From positions 1-35,015 of the forward strand of contig PIXT01000087.1 of assembly GCA_003096235.1 (NCBI GenBank): a stretch of DNA of 35,015 bases, written 5' to 3'. Below the pieces are notes generated by a model that saw only the letters and a program-made list of their open reading frames with translations, made no database searches and was not told where the DNA came from. Position numbers and translations under genes: made by a program. The DNA comes from Candidatus Bathyarchaeum sp. Lineage in GTDB: Archaea > Thermoproteota > Bathyarchaeia > Bathyarchaeales > Bathyarchaeaceae. Positions 1 to 8,495 of this stretch are shown piece after piece. The first letter of the stretch is position 1. Each line of letters starts with the position of its first letter.

Positions 1-678
1 ACTGGAAATGAACTTGTGGAGTTGGGGAACAAACTTGAGTATGGCAAGATTGTGGAGACTAATCGGCTGACTTTTTCTAGTATGTGTTTGGAGCTTGGCG
101 CGGAGCCGCTTGACTTGGGTGTAGTTAAGGACGATTTAGATGTGATCATGTCCAAGATTCAAGAAGGATTAGCACAAGCAGATGCGGTAATCACAACTGG
201 AGGAACAAGCGTTGGGTATCCTGACTTTGTTCCCTTGGCGGTCAACAAGTTAGGAAAGCCTGGAATAATCGTTCATGGTGTTGCAATAAGACCGGGTATG
301 CCAACGGCGCTGGCGATCCTTGAAGGTAAACCTGTTTTTGTTTTGTCTGGAAATCCTGTGGCGGCAACTGTAGGTTTTGAGGCGTTCGCTCGACCCACAC
401 TGTTTCGGATGCTGGGCGTAAATGAGGCTAGACCCGTTGTTGAGGCGAAGCTGACGCGGAGAGTTGCAGGTGCTCTGGGGCGTAAAGTCTTTTTGCGGGT
501 AAGGGTTTTTGAGCGAAACGGTGGCTTTTTTGCTGAGCCTGTTCGGGTAACTGGGTCTGGGGTGCTCACAACTATTACAAAGGCGAACGGGTACGTGATT
601 ATTCCAGAAAACCGTGAAGGCATAGATGAAAAGGAGTCTGTTCTGGTGCATCTTTTCTCTAGCATCGTGAGGGAGTAG
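1..678 (+). CDS. moeA: MoeA-like molybdopterin molybdenumtransferase, 5'-truncated by window edge
   Basis: The frame is open from base 1 (first residues TGNELVELGN), so the 5' part lies outside the window; the GTG at 16 is not a real start. What remains is the second half of the MoCF/MoeA fold: the TTGGTSVGYPDFVP loop, the SGNPVAA loop typical of the molybdopterin-binding domain, then a C-terminal beta domain (MoeA domain IV) ending in VLVHLFSSI. The family inserts molybdate (or tungstate) into adenylylated molybdopterin to make Moco/Wco. The next gene, another MoeA, starts 2 nt after this stop, so the two are probably co-transcribed. Archaea often carry two MoeA paralogues, perhaps splitting Mo and W work; that split is inference here. 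Confidence 0.9.
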   Translation, partial: TGNELVELGNKLEYGKIVETNRLTFSSMCLELGAEPLDLGVVKDDLDVIMSKIQEGLAQADAVITTGGTSVGYPDFVPLAVNKLGKPGIIVHGVAIRPGMPTALAILEGKPVFVLSGNPVAATVGFEAFARPTLFRMLGVNEARPVVEAKLTRRVAGALGRKVFLRVRVFERNGGFFAEPVRVTGSGVLTTITKANGYVIIPENREGIDEKESVLVHLFSSIVRE

Positions 679-679
679 C

Positions 680-1936
680 ATGTTCCGAAAACTTCTTTCT
701 TTCGATGAAGCCAAACAACTTCTTGAACAAAGCTTTTCTGCAAAGCCTGTTGGCGTAGAGCAGGTTTCCCTTCCAGAAGCTCATGAGCGAGTGCTAGCTC
801 AGGATGTTGTGGCAGCCTTGAATATTCCCTCTTTCACTAGGTCAATAGTTGACGGCTACGCAGTAAAAGCTGCAGACATTTTTGGCGCAAGCGAAGACAA
901 ACCAATTTCACTCAAGTTCTGTGGGCATGTGGCGATCGGTGAATCTCCAAAAGTGGCTGTGAAAAACGGTTTAGTTGCCGAAATAGTCACTGGTGCGCCC
1001 CTGCCAGAAGGCGCCGACTCTGTGGTCATGGTTGAGTATACCAGCCGTCAAGAAGACACTGTTTCTGTGTACCGCCCAGTTACTATAGGCGAAAACCTGA
1101 TGGCTGCAGGTTCTGATATCCGCAAAAACGAAACCGTCCTAAAGGAGGGTCGGTTTTTGGGTTCCCGAGAAATTGGGGTTCTGGCTGCAATAGGGTTGAC
1201 AAAAGTTACTGTTTACAAGCGCCCAAAAGTGGCTGTGCTGTCTACAGGCGCAGAGGTTGTAGCGCCCGGAGAACCGCTTCCACCCGGAAAAATATATGAC
1301 ATAAACGCTCACACTCTGAGTGCTGCTGTTCAAGAAGCTGGAGGAGACCCTATTAATTTGGGCATCGTTCCAGACAAGAAGGACAAGCTGACAGCGGCTC
1401 TTAGGAATGCTTTGGATTTGGCGGATGCAGTGATAACTTCTGGCGGAGTTTCAGTTGGTCCAAAAGATTTCACTCCTCAAGTCGTGGATAGTTTAGGTAA
1501 ACCTGGCGTGCTCATCTCTGGAGTAGCCGTGAAACCCGGAAAACCGATAACAATTGCAGTAGTTGACGGGAAACCTGTTTTTTCCATGCCCGGCAACCCA
1601 ACTTCGTCCCTTTTCATGTTCAATGTATTTGTTCACCCAATTCTTGTTAAGCTTGCTGGAAGACCTGAAGAGGAGTTGCCTAGCCTTAAGGCAGTAACTG
1701 CCAAGAAGATGTTTCCGGCGCGGGGACGGCGCACCTTTGTTATGGTGAACCTAACCTATGACAAAACTGGAGACCTGATTGTAAGTCCTGTTCCTACTGG
1801 CTTGTCTGGTGCTATAACAACTTTGGCTAAGGCTGACGGTTTTGTTGAAATTTCTGAGAAACAGCAGTTTATAGCTGCGGGAACAAAGATAGATGTCTAC
1901 CTGTTTGGAAAGTTTAGAAAAACAAAAACAGCTTAG
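680..1936 (+). CDS. moeA: MoeA-like molybdopterin molybdenumtransferase (second copy)
   Basis: A complete 418-residue protein of normal MoeA length. Visible in order: the N-terminal domain I/II region with SIVDGYAVKAADI (the conserved R-x-x-x-DGYA segment), TGAPLPEGADSVVMVE, then the MoCF domain with VLSTGAEVV, TSGGVSVGPKDF and MPGNPTSS, and a C-terminal domain IV. Family role: molybdenum insertion into molybdopterin-AMP in the cytoplasm. ATG 680 lies 2 nt after the upstream moeA stop, which argues for translational coupling. The two copies share motifs but differ clearly in sequence, so they are not a recent duplication. Their presence predicts at least one Mo- or W-dependent oxidoreductase elsewhere in the genome. 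Confidence 0.93.
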   Translation: MFRKLLSFDEAKQLLEQSFSAKPVGVEQVSLPEAHERVLAQDVVAALNIPSFTRSIVDGYAVKAADIFGASEDKPISLKFCGHVAIGESPKVAVKNGLVAEIVTGAPLPEGADSVVMVEYTSRQEDTVSVYRPVTIGENLMAAGSDIRKNETVLKEGRFLGSREIGVLAAIGLTKVTVYKRPKVAVLSTGAEVVAPGEPLPPGKIYDINAHTLSAAVQEAGGDPINLGIVPDKKDKLTAALRNALDLADAVITSGGVSVGPKDFTPQVVDSLGKPGVLISGVAVKPGKPITIAVVDGKPVFSMPGNPTSSLFMFNVFVHPILVKLAGRPEEELPSLKAVTAKKMFPARGRRTFVMVNLTYDKTGDLIVSPVPTGLSGAITTLAKADGFVEISEKQQFIAAGTKIDVYLFGKFRKTKTA

Positions 1937-1941
1937 TGTTT

Positions 1942-2316
1942 TTAGTTGAAGTTTTCTCTTTTCGCTATTACGTAGACTGATGCTATCAGCAGTATTATCA
2001 TGTATGCTATCAGGGCGATATGGAACAGCATGGCGCCTCCAAACGTTTGTAGTGTAATCGAGTTGGCGAGTGTTGTTAATCCAAAAGTTATTCCCACTGC
2101 AAAGAGTCCAGCTGCAAGAGGCAAAGTCCACTTCTTCATTGTGAATATTGTGTATGCTGTGATTAAGCTTAGGATTCCCAGAACTGGGATGTGTGGTGGT
2201 GCAGCAAAGCTTTCGATAGCGAAGTAGCCTACTTCAGCAATCCCGACTGCGATATAAAAAATTGCTATTAGCCGCATGGTTGGGTTTTTGATCTTGGTGC
2301 TATTTTCCGAAGTCAT
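1942..2316 (-). CDS. Small four-helix membrane protein, unknown function
   Basis: 124 residues, convergent with moeA (5-nt gap). Four hydrophobic segments can be read at about residues 14-34, 43-60, 67-87 and 94-117; the N-terminus (TSENSTKIKN) is polar and the C-terminus (AKRENFN) short and basic. No enzyme motif is recognised. ATG 2316 is supported by a TATA-like box on the minus strand (TATTATAG, near 2338-2346) about 25 nt upstream, consistent with a leaderless mRNA. A similar-sized four-helix protein is encoded at 18598-18942 on the same strand, but I see no convincing sequence identity. Function unknown. Confidence 0.72.
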   Translation of the reverse strand: MTSENSTKIKNPTMRLIAIFYIAVGIAEVGYFAIESFAAPPHIPVLGILSLITAYTIFTMKKWTLPLAAGLFAVGITFGLTTLANSITLQTFGGAMLFHIALIAYMIILLIASVYVIAKRENFN

Positions 2317-2510
2317 ATCGCGTCCCTTGTCTACCGCTATAATACGATTGGTAATAAATTAGTTTCTCCATTTTTGTTGTTTTACGTTATTTCCAGGCGA
2401 GTTTTCGGCAAGTCGGAGATTATTGCTCATGATGGGAAAGATGGATTCTTTGTAATTATTTTGTTTTCATAAGTGTTATCCTCTACTGTTGTAATGTGGT
2501 GTCGATTAAG

Positions 2511-2738
2511 ATGGATCCGAAAAAGATGCTTTCGAAGGAGATAACTTCCAAAGTCAGGGGACACATAAGCGAAGAAACAGTTTCTGAAAAGGTGGATCAA
2601 TTCTTCAGGCATGGCAACACCTTTCTTCTTTTAGAGTTGATCAATCTAAGAAAAGAAGTCAAGAGCCTGAGGGAAGAGCTTCAACAGCAAAGAGAACAAA
2701 AGAAGCAGCAGTCTCTTCGTACCTTGATTGTTCCCTGA
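2511..2738 (+). CDS. Small charged protein with C-terminal coiled coil, unknown
   Basis: About 75 residues. A short N-terminal segment rich in charged residues is followed by FFRHGNTFLLLELINLRKEVKSL and a Glu/Gln/Lys-rich helix with leucines at heptad-like spacing, suggesting a coiled coil that may oligomerise. No catalytic motif. The start is uncertain: ATG 2511 is used because no Shine-Dalgarno favours the upstream in-frame GTG codons at 2496 and 2499. It stands alone between a divergent membrane protein and a hairpin-like inverted repeat just after its stop. Not recognised. Confidence 0.5.
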   Translation: MDPKKMLSKEITSKVRGHISEETVSEKVDQFFRHGNTFLLLELINLRKEVKSLREELQQQREQKKQQSLRTLIVP

Positions 2739-2752
2739 GCTGCTGTAGCGTA

Positions 2753-2773
2753 CTTTGTCTAACTGTGACAAAG
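2753..2773. terminator. Inverted repeat, possible terminator or operator
   Basis: Perfect 7-bp arms CTTTGTC and GACAAAG with a 7-nt loop, 15 nt after the stop at 2738. T-rich sequence follows only from about 2795 on, so it could act in 3'-end formation or as a dimeric operator for the gene at 2885. Confidence 0.35.
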
Positions 2774-2884
2774 AAACCTTAGGCTGTCAGATTACGTTTG
2801 GTTTTTTGGTCTTTTTGTTTGAGTTTTCTTTCGTAAGCTTTAATAGTATACTGAATCTTGGCTTACTGTTGTTGAGGAATTGCG

Positions 2885-3145
2885 ATGAGTCAATTTCCTG
2901 AAGATATTGTAAAGAAAGCCTTTTCACGGGCAAATTGTCGGTGCCAATGTGAACGAGACAATCATGATCATGGAAGTTTTACTTGCTTCAAGCAGATTAT
3001 ATGGGAGCATAGAGGAAACAAAACTGAAAGAAGCGGGTGGGAAGCCACTTACTTTGTTAGCCCAGAAAAAGGCGGAAAGCTTACTGTAGAAAATTGTGAA
3101 ATACTCTGTTGGAACTGCTACTCCAAAACAGTGCAGAGCCAATAG
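2885..3145 (+). CDS. HNH-like zinc-binding protein lacking the catalytic histidines
   Basis: 86 residues. The cysteine framework is that of a short HNH-endonuclease family: C18, C20, C22 and C34 near the N-terminus, then GWEATYFVSPEKGG, then NCEILCWNCYSKT. In active relatives, as I recall the family, these read roughly AWEAHHI...GG and NC.ILC..CHKKT. Here the HH pair is TY and the final His is Tyr (Y79). Zinc ligands are kept but the nuclease residues are gone, so a structural or nucleic-acid-binding role is inferred. The start has a TATA-like box (TTTAATAGTATA, 2838-2850) and a GAGG Shine-Dalgarno. It stands alone, upstream of the agmatinase gene. Confidence 0.72.
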   Translation: MSQFPEDIVKKAFSRANCRCQCERDNHDHGSFTCFKQIIWEHRGNKTERSGWEATYFVSPEKGGKLTVENCEILCWNCYSKTVQSQ

Positions 3146-3217
3146 CCCTAAATTTTCCTTTTTCATTATGTTATTTTTGATGTGTAACCGTTTATTTTTT
3201 CTAAGGAGTAATCATGT

Positions 3218-4108
3218 ATGAGTTACCGTGAGCTCTTCGTGTCCCCGTCTCCCGTATTCACGGGTAGCCAAGAATCCTTTGAAGCTGCAAAGTATGCGAT
3301 TTTAGGTGTTCCCTTTGACGTAACAAGCACTTACCGTTGTGGAGCAAAATTTGCGCCCATCGCAATCAGGGATGCGTCCCAAAATGTTGAGTGCTACAGC
3401 TTCAGAACTGGCATAGATGTTGAGGACCTGAAAACCCACGATTTAGGAGACTTGCATGTCTCTGGAGATGTTGAATTGACTCTGGGGCGCTTAGCGTTGG
3501 TTGCACAGGATTTGTTTGATGACGGTAAAGTTCCAGTGTTTATTGGGGGCGAGCACACTATTACTTTGGGTGTTGCGCGTAGCCTTGGCGAAGATGTTGC
3601 CGTGGTAAGCTTTGATGCTCATTTGGACCTGCGCGACAGCTATTTGGGTCTTAGTGTTTCTCATACAACTTTTATGCGCCGAATCAACGAGGACGTTAAG
3701 CCCGCCAAGATTTTGGAGATTGGCACCCGCGCAGTATGCACGGAAGAGCTTGATTACGCAAAAGAGGCTGGAATTGACTATTTGACTGCCCATCAGATAC
3801 GAAAAGATGGCGTCAAAAAAACGGTTGAAACCATCAAGACCCTGCTTAAGGGTTACAAAAAAGTTTACGTTACAGTTGACATGGATGTTTTGGATCCCTC
3901 TGTTGTTCCTGCTGTTCCAAACCCTGAACCTGAAGGGCTAGACACGGCAACTTTATTGGATCTTCTACAGGCTGTGTGTGATTGTCGGGTGGTTGGATTT
4001 GACGTTGTTGAGGTAGCGCCTCAATATGACCAAGGCGTAACTGCTATCCAAGCTACAAAAGTCATCTTCGAAATGCTGGGCTTTCTGGAACGTGCACAAC
4101 AAAGCTAG
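3218..4108 (+). CDS. speB: Agmatinase/arginase-family ureohydrolase
   Basis: 296 residues, normal for agmatinase. All metal-site motifs are present: GGEH (His 113), SFDAHLD (133-137), VTVDMDVLDP (Asp 221/223) and GFDVVEVAP (Glu 265), the residues that hold the binuclear Mn centre. The reaction is hydrolysis of agmatine to putrescine and urea in polyamine synthesis; the substrate is inferred from archaeal relatives, and guanidinobutyrase or arginase activity cannot be excluded by motif alone. ATG 3218 has a good Shine-Dalgarno (AAGGAG, 3203-3208); the ATG at 3214 is out of frame and stops at once. Convergent with the RNA methyltransferase gene (12-nt gap). Confidence 0.88.
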   Translation: MSYRELFVSPSPVFTGSQESFEAAKYAILGVPFDVTSTYRCGAKFAPIAIRDASQNVECYSFRTGIDVEDLKTHDLGDLHVSGDVELTLGRLALVAQDLFDDGKVPVFIGGEHTITLGVARSLGEDVAVVSFDAHLDLRDSYLGLSVSHTTFMRRINEDVKPAKILEIGTRAVCTEELDYAKEAGIDYLTAHQIRKDGVKKTVETIKTLLKGYKKVYVTVDMDVLDPSVVPAVPNPEPEGLDTATLLDLLQAVCDCRVVGFDVVEVAPQYDQGVTAIQATKVIFEMLGFLERAQQS

Positions 4109-4120
4109 GTCTGAACCAGT

Positions 4121-5461
4121 TCATTGGGTTTCTTTTTTTAGTTTTGCTACAAAGAAGCCGTTGCATTCATGAATGTGCGGATAAAGCCTTTGACATTTGG
4201 TTAGTCCCCTGAGTCCCGGCAATCCAATTCTAGGCGTTGGCTCGATTAGCTTGAATTCTGGGTTCAGTTTCAGAAAATTTTCGATCACCATCTCGTTTTC
4301 CTCCAGTGTTATGCTGCATGTGGAGTAAACCAGAAATCCGCCATGTTTCACGTATTGAGCGCACTGCTGTATCATTTCGCTTTGAATCTTTGACATGCCC
4401 AGCATCGACCTTTTAGTGAGCCTCCATTTCGCGTCTGGGGTCTTGCCGAAGGTTCCTGTGCTTGTGCATGGGGGATCCAAAATCACTAGGTCAGCGGAGA
4501 GCTTTAATGGTAAGCTGTTTCTTGCGTCCGCAACTATTGGCTGCACATTTTTTGTGCCCATGTGTTGTGTTTCTTTTTTCCATACCTGTATTCTTCGTTT
4601 TGAGTAGTCAACAGAAACTATTGTTCCCGTGTTTTTCATCAGCTGCGCCAAGTAGGTTGTTTTGGAGCCTGGAGCTGCACATACGTCAAGTACAGTGTTT
4701 TCTTGTTTGGGGTCTGCTATTTCTGCGGCTAGGCAGCTGGCTTTGTCTTGGATGTAGAATAGTCCTTGGTTGAAGCTTTGTGTTCTTGTGAGCGGTTTGT
4801 TTGTTTCGATTAGTTTGTATGTGTGTTTGAGTTGTGGAACCTTTTCCAGAACTATGTTTTCGTTTTGTATGTTTTTGAGTAGTTTTTCTTTTGGTGCCTT
4901 TAGGGTGTTTAGCCGTACGTATGTGGGTGTGATTTCTGCGGATTTTTCTAGAAACTTTATGGCTTCTCCTCTTCCAAGAAGCCTGAAGCAGTATTTCACA
5001 AACCATGTGGGATGATAGGTTTGTAGTCCAATTTTCTGTGTTTCTTCTAGTCCCTTTAGGATGTTTTCTTGGTTGATGCTCAGTATTTCGCCTAGAGCCT
5101 CTTCTATGTCCTTGAGTTTCCACCATCCCAGTATGGTGCGTCCCATTCGTGCTATCCTTGAGGCTTTCTCTAAGTTTGTGTCTACAAGTTTTGTTTCATG
5201 AACGTACAGGCGAAGGAAAACTCTTGGACCAAGTTTGATGTCGTTTATTGTTCGGGGCGCTAATATCAAGTTTAGTATGTAGTCGATGTAATTCTTTTTT
5301 CTGAGCGTTTCTGATACTAGCCTGTGGGCTAATCCGATGGCTTTTGGGTCTTTTATTCTAAGTTGTTTTGTGGCTTTTGTTAAGGCTAAACGCTCACCCA
5401 TCCGCTTTAATTCAACCCAGCTTAGGGTTTCTATGGCGAGCGCCCAAGCATCCCTTAACAT
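4121..5461 (-). CDS. NusB-domain plus Nol1/Nop2/Sun-type RNA m5C methyltransferase
   Basis: 446 residues. Residues about 1-130 resemble the NusB-like RNA-binding domain found in RsmB-type enzymes; the rest is a Rossmann methyltransferase with SAM motif LDVCAAPGSKTTYLA (258-272), DPPC (Cys 332) and YSTCS (Cys 382). The two cysteines are the catalytic pair of RNA m5C methyltransferases: one attacks C6 of cytosine, the other resolves the adduct. The substrate (rRNA or tRNA) cannot be told from sequence. A TATA-like box (CTTTAATAG on the minus strand, about 5496-5503) sits close to 26-38 nt before the ATG. Divergent from the DUF167 gene. Confidence 0.9.
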   Translation of the reverse strand: MLRDAWALAIETLSWVELKRMGERLALTKATKQLRIKDPKAIGLAHRLVSETLRKKNYIDYILNLILAPRTINDIKLGPRVFLRLYVHETKLVDTNLEKASRIARMGRTILGWWKLKDIEEALGEILSINQENILKGLEETQKIGLQTYHPTWFVKYCFRLLGRGEAIKFLEKSAEITPTYVRLNTLKAPKEKLLKNIQNENIVLEKVPQLKHTYKLIETNKPLTRTQSFNQGLFYIQDKASCLAAEIADPKQENTVLDVCAAPGSKTTYLAQLMKNTGTIVSVDYSKRRIQVWKKETQHMGTKNVQPIVADARNSLPLKLSADLVILDPPCTSTGTFGKTPDAKWRLTKRSMLGMSKIQSEMIQQCAQYVKHGGFLVYSTCSITLEENEMVIENFLKLNPEFKLIEPTPRIGLPGLRGLTKCQRLYPHIHECNGFFVAKLKKETQ

Positions 5462-5570
5462 TTCAGTTTGCCTTCAAGGAGTCTTAACTAGGTGCCTATT
5501 AAAGGCTTGATTAGAGTGTTAAATAAATGCGAACCCCTATGAGTATTGATGTTTAGGGTTGTTGTATGCT

Positions 5571-5855
5571 ATGAGGCTGCTGGAGACTGCTCAGGGCGTT
5601 GTATTGGATGTGTATGTTAAGCCCAACGCAAAAGTTTTTCAGCTAAAAATCGAGGAGGATGAACTTGTAGTTTTGTGTCGGGAAGCTCCAGTGAAGGGCA
5701 AGGTCAACAAGGAGTTGCTGAAGCAGTTTTCGCGGCTTTTTGCTCGAAAAGTTGAGCTTGTTTCAGGGTTTACTTCACGGCAAAAGAAGTTTCTAGTCTG
5801 CGGCACTACGGTAGACGATGTTAAACAAATCTTGGCTTCTGCTTCAAACACTTAG
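5571..5855 (+). CDS. DUF167 / YggU-family protein
   Basis: 94 residues from ATG 5571 (TTG at 5559 and 5562 are weaker in-frame alternatives). The sequence has the DUF167 signature: DVYVKPNAKV near the N-terminus, then a conserved APVKGKVNKELLKQFS block and GFTSRQKKFLV. The fold is a small alpha/beta domain of unknown biochemical role, present in all domains of life. TATA-like GTTAAATAA lies at about 5518-5526. The gene ends just before the promoter of the E1-like gene, so the two may be independently transcribed. Confidence 0.85.
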   Translation: MRLLETAQGVVLDVYVKPNAKVFQLKIEEDELVVLCREAPVKGKVNKELLKQFSRLFARKVELVSGFTSRQKKFLVCGTTVDDVKQILASASNT

Positions 5856-5882
5856 TCTTTGACTTGTGCTTTTGGGTAATCT

Positions 5883-5891
5883 ATTTAAAAG
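5883..5891 (+). promoter_or_regulatory. TATA-like box for the E1-like gene
   Basis: ATTTAAAAG at about 5883-5891, the best box in this gap. It predicts a transcript start near 5910-5916, downstream of the only in-frame ATG (5897). This argues that translation begins at a TTG further on. Confidence 0.5.
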
Positions 5892-5944
5892 CTGAAATGG
5901 ACGCTTCTTTTATTGGGTTGTTGTTAGTTTGTTCTTCAATCCGT

Positions 5945-7018
5945 TTGGAGGTTAAAAAGATCGTTAATTGTGCCCACAAACCTGAGCTTTCTGACGAAGA
6001 GTTGGACTATTATTCTCGTCAAATTGTTATGGCTGAACTTGGCTTTAATGCTCAATTGAAGCTGAAGCGCTCTAAAGTTTGTTTGTTGGGTGTAGGCGGG
6101 TTAGGCTCTCCCGCTGCGATGCAGTTAGCGGCTATGGGCGTTGGACATCTGCGCATTGTTGACCGCGATGTTGTGGATTCAACCAATTTGCATCGACAGC
6201 ACCTTTACGGAATAGACGATGTTGGGCTTCCAAAAGTTGAAGCCGCCGCGAAACGGTTACGGCGTTTGAATCCATACATCAAAGTGGAGCCGCTTACATA
6301 TTCCGTGAATGAGCATACCATTAAAGAGCTTATTCACGATGTGGACGTTGTTGTTGACGGCTTAGACGGCATGTCTGCCAGATACGCAGTTAATAGGGCT
6401 TGCGTGAAACTTGGTGTACCCTACGTTTTTGGGGCTGCGATAACCACTACTGGAAACTTGTCCACGATAGTTCCGGGTGAAACTGCGTGTCTTGAATGTT
6501 TTTATGGCAATCTTGATGACAAAAAATTGCCTAAATGTGGGGTTGTTGGTGTTCATCCTTCTGTGGTGAATGTGATTGCAAGTTTGGAAGTCAGTGAAGC
6601 TATCCGCATATTGACTGGGCGGGAGCCTCGTTTGGTTAACAAGCTTTTGTATTTTGATTTAGATGAGTTGGAGTTTACTGAGGTTCAGCTTGCCAAAGTT
6701 AAAACTTGTACAGTTTGTGGTCAACGTCCGTCCAAGTCTGTTGTTGAGCATGAGTTGATTGAGGAGATTTGTGGACGTAAAGGAAAAAAAGTGTTTGTTA
6801 TTGTTCCCGAAGAGAACTTGGATGTTGACATGGTAGGCTTGAAAGAATCCGTGGTTAAACAAGGATTTAATCTTAAAATTGAAGCTGAATTGGGGTTGAC
6901 GTTTAATTTGGAAGCGATTAAAGCAAGTGTTCTGAAAAGTGGAGTCATGATTCTTGAAGGGGTTAAAGAAAAAGATGATGCTCTCAAGTTTTTTGGGGAA
7001 TTGCTTGGAGCACCTTGA
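5945..7018 (+). CDS. E1-like adenylyltransferase (MoeB/ThiF/HesA family) with extra C-terminal domain
   Basis: 357 residues from TTG 5945; the frame extends up to 5864, and ATG 5897 is an alternative, but that adds a hydrophobic tail and sits only 6 nt after the TATA box. Visible: the LSDEELDYYSRQ start typical of MoeB/HesA, the nucleotide loop GVGGLGSP (49-56), DRDVVDSTNLHRQ (73-85), zinc pairs CLEC (182-185) and CTVC (255-258), and Cys 198 in KCGVVGV, the region of the catalytic cysteine. Family role: ATP-dependent adenylation of a ubiquitin-like carrier (MoaD, ThiS or SAMP) for sulfur transfer or conjugation. The carrier is not in the window. The last ~95 residues are not rhodanese and I do not recognise them. 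Confidence 0.88.
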   Translation: MEVKKIVNCAHKPELSDEELDYYSRQIVMAELGFNAQLKLKRSKVCLLGVGGLGSPAAMQLAAMGVGHLRIVDRDVVDSTNLHRQHLYGIDDVGLPKVEAAAKRLRRLNPYIKVEPLTYSVNEHTIKELIHDVDVVVDGLDGMSARYAVNRACVKLGVPYVFGAAITTTGNLSTIVPGETACLECFYGNLDDKKLPKCGVVGVHPSVVNVIASLEVSEAIRILTGREPRLVNKLLYFDLDELEFTEVQLAKVKTCTVCGQRPSKSVVEHELIEEICGRKGKKVFVIVPEENLDVDMVGLKESVVKQGFNLKIEAELGLTFNLEAIKASVLKSGVMILEGVKEKDDALKFFGELLGAP

Positions 7019-7031
7019 AAATTTAAAAGAA

Positions 7032-8171
7032 TTAGTTTTTTGTTTCTGTTACTCCTCTTACCCAGACTTCCCAGCCGTTAACATACTGCTGAACAAAAGT
7101 TTCCATTTCACTGACAATAGACCCTACCTGAATTGCGCTTAGCTCTTCATGATCTTCTACTGTGGTGTGAACGCTGAAAAAATTGTAACCATGGTTGCCT
7201 AAAGGCCATCCATTTCCGTACACCATGCTTTCCATTTCACCAGTATCTTCATTAAGTTTTGATGCTGTCCATTCTCCAGTTTTTATGACGCTAAGAAAAC
7301 CCTTGATCTCTGGGTCGCCGCCAAGATGGTAGATGTAGCCTTCATTGATTGGGTAGTAGCTTGGATTAACATATGATTTACCTTGTTCTCGATAGTCGCC
7401 AGACCATCCGTAATCTTCGGGTAAATTGCCGTTAAACACCCATTTCATTTCATAATACTGAACATAAGAAACAGGTTTCCAATGTGCACAGACCCCCACA
7501 TAATACATGTCATTATCGTCGGAATCTAGCAGTCTAGGGGATTTAATAGTGTAATAATTCAAGTCTGCTTTAAACCAATACTGAGCAGAGCCGTCATCAT
7601 CCTCTGAGTCACTGTCGTCGTCTGCAGGTTCATTGACGTCTTCAGTAGATGGTGTATAAGCGGCGCATCCCATTTTTGAGAAATGTGAAACACTGGCAAC
7701 CGCATAGTTCATTGCTTGATTAGCAAAACTGTCCTCGATAGGCTCCCAGACTCCATTTGTTAACACGTAGACTTTAATGTCGGATTCGTTAACGCCTTGC
7801 GGCAAATCATCTACGTTATAGTGGATGATTAACTCGATGGGGTTATCAAAGGTAAGCCCGTTAGGTCCAAATTCAAAGCAGGAAAGCATGCACAGCGTCG
7901 AGTCTTCAACTGGATTAGTTATTGTTTCGATGGTGATGTCAACTTGTTCCGGAACTGATCCTGCGTAAATATTCATTTCAACACTATCGTTAAACACAGA
8001 AAATTGACCGCCACTGCTATCTGCAGAGATTGTTTCTTTCAAACCTAGATTTTGTACCTTGTTGTTATCGTTTGTAGCATTCTGAAGTAAGTTAGGAACA
8101 ACTAATGCAATGATGGCTACTGCTGCTATGACAACTATTGCTGCTGTTACTATTTTCTTGTCCAACTTCAA
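7032..8171 (-). CDS. Membrane-anchored surface protein with ZU5-like domain
   Basis: 379 residues, convergent with the E1 gene. An N-terminal signal/anchor (IVTAAIVVIAAVAIIALVV, about 8-26) is followed by a domain at about 50-175 that reads like ZU5: a GGQFSV strand, MNIYAGSVPEQVDITIETI, FGPNGLTFDNPIELIIHYN and VWEPIEDS...VSHFSKMG. Next comes an acidic linker (EPADDDSDSEDDDGS, about 185-200), then a C-terminal domain rich in Tyr, Trp and Gly that I do not recognise. It is probably displayed outside the cell. The start is TTG 8171 or TTG 8165; the latter is better spaced from the GGGGA Shine-Dalgarno. A TATA-like ATTTAAAT lies at about 8207-8214. Confidence 0.75.
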   Translation of the reverse strand: MKLDKKIVTAAIVVIAAVAIIALVVPNLLQNATNDNNKVQNLGLKETISADSSGGQFSVFNDSVEMNIYAGSVPEQVDITIETITNPVEDSTLCMLSCFEFGPNGLTFDNPIELIIHYNVDDLPQGVNESDIKVYVLTNGVWEPIEDSFANQAMNYAVASVSHFSKMGCAAYTPSTEDVNEPADDDSDSEDDDGSAQYWFKADLNYYTIKSPRLLDSDDNDMYYVGVCAHWKPVSYVQYYEMKWVFNGNLPEDYGWSGDYREQGKSYVNPSYYPINEGYIYHLGGDPEIKGFLSVIKTGEWTASKLNEDTGEMESMVYGNGWPLGNHGYNFFSVHTTVEDHEELSAIQVGSIVSEMETFVQQYVNGWEVWVRGVTETKN

Positions 8172-8214
8172 ATCCCCATAAATACCGTTGTTACATCTGA
8201 AACATTATTTAAAT

Positions 8215-8495
8215 TTTAACCAACAGCATAGCTTTTCTGTTTTGCACGATAACTTCTCAGAAGAACAGCAACAAAGCCCTATTCCTTTTTGGCAAACAAA
8301 CAGTTTTTCTCTTTTTGGTTAACTGCTGTTTACGGAAGCCTTTCAGAAAAAAGTACTATTTTCAACAATATTCTGCTATTAGACTACAAATATGCGGGCG
8401 TTTCTGGCAAGTTTCTTACATGAACTTTTGTTCACATTCTTCAAAAAGACTGCCAAGAGCGTAAACAGTATTTGATTTGAGTTGAAACAATTTAT
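8215..8495. other. Gene-free stretch between divergent genes
   Basis: AT-rich, no credible reading frame. It contains a small inverted repeat TGAACTTTTGTTCA at about 8419-8432 (5-bp arms) and T-tracts near 8293-8325. No RNA gene or repeat array is seen. Confidence 0.5.

Noticed and set aside
273..743. Long minus-strand frames over moeA
   Set aside because: They shadow well-supported MoeA coding sequence on the other strand and show no domain.
2753..2773. A strong intrinsic terminator
   Set aside because: The hairpin is clear but no T-run follows immediately; kept only as a low-confidence feature.
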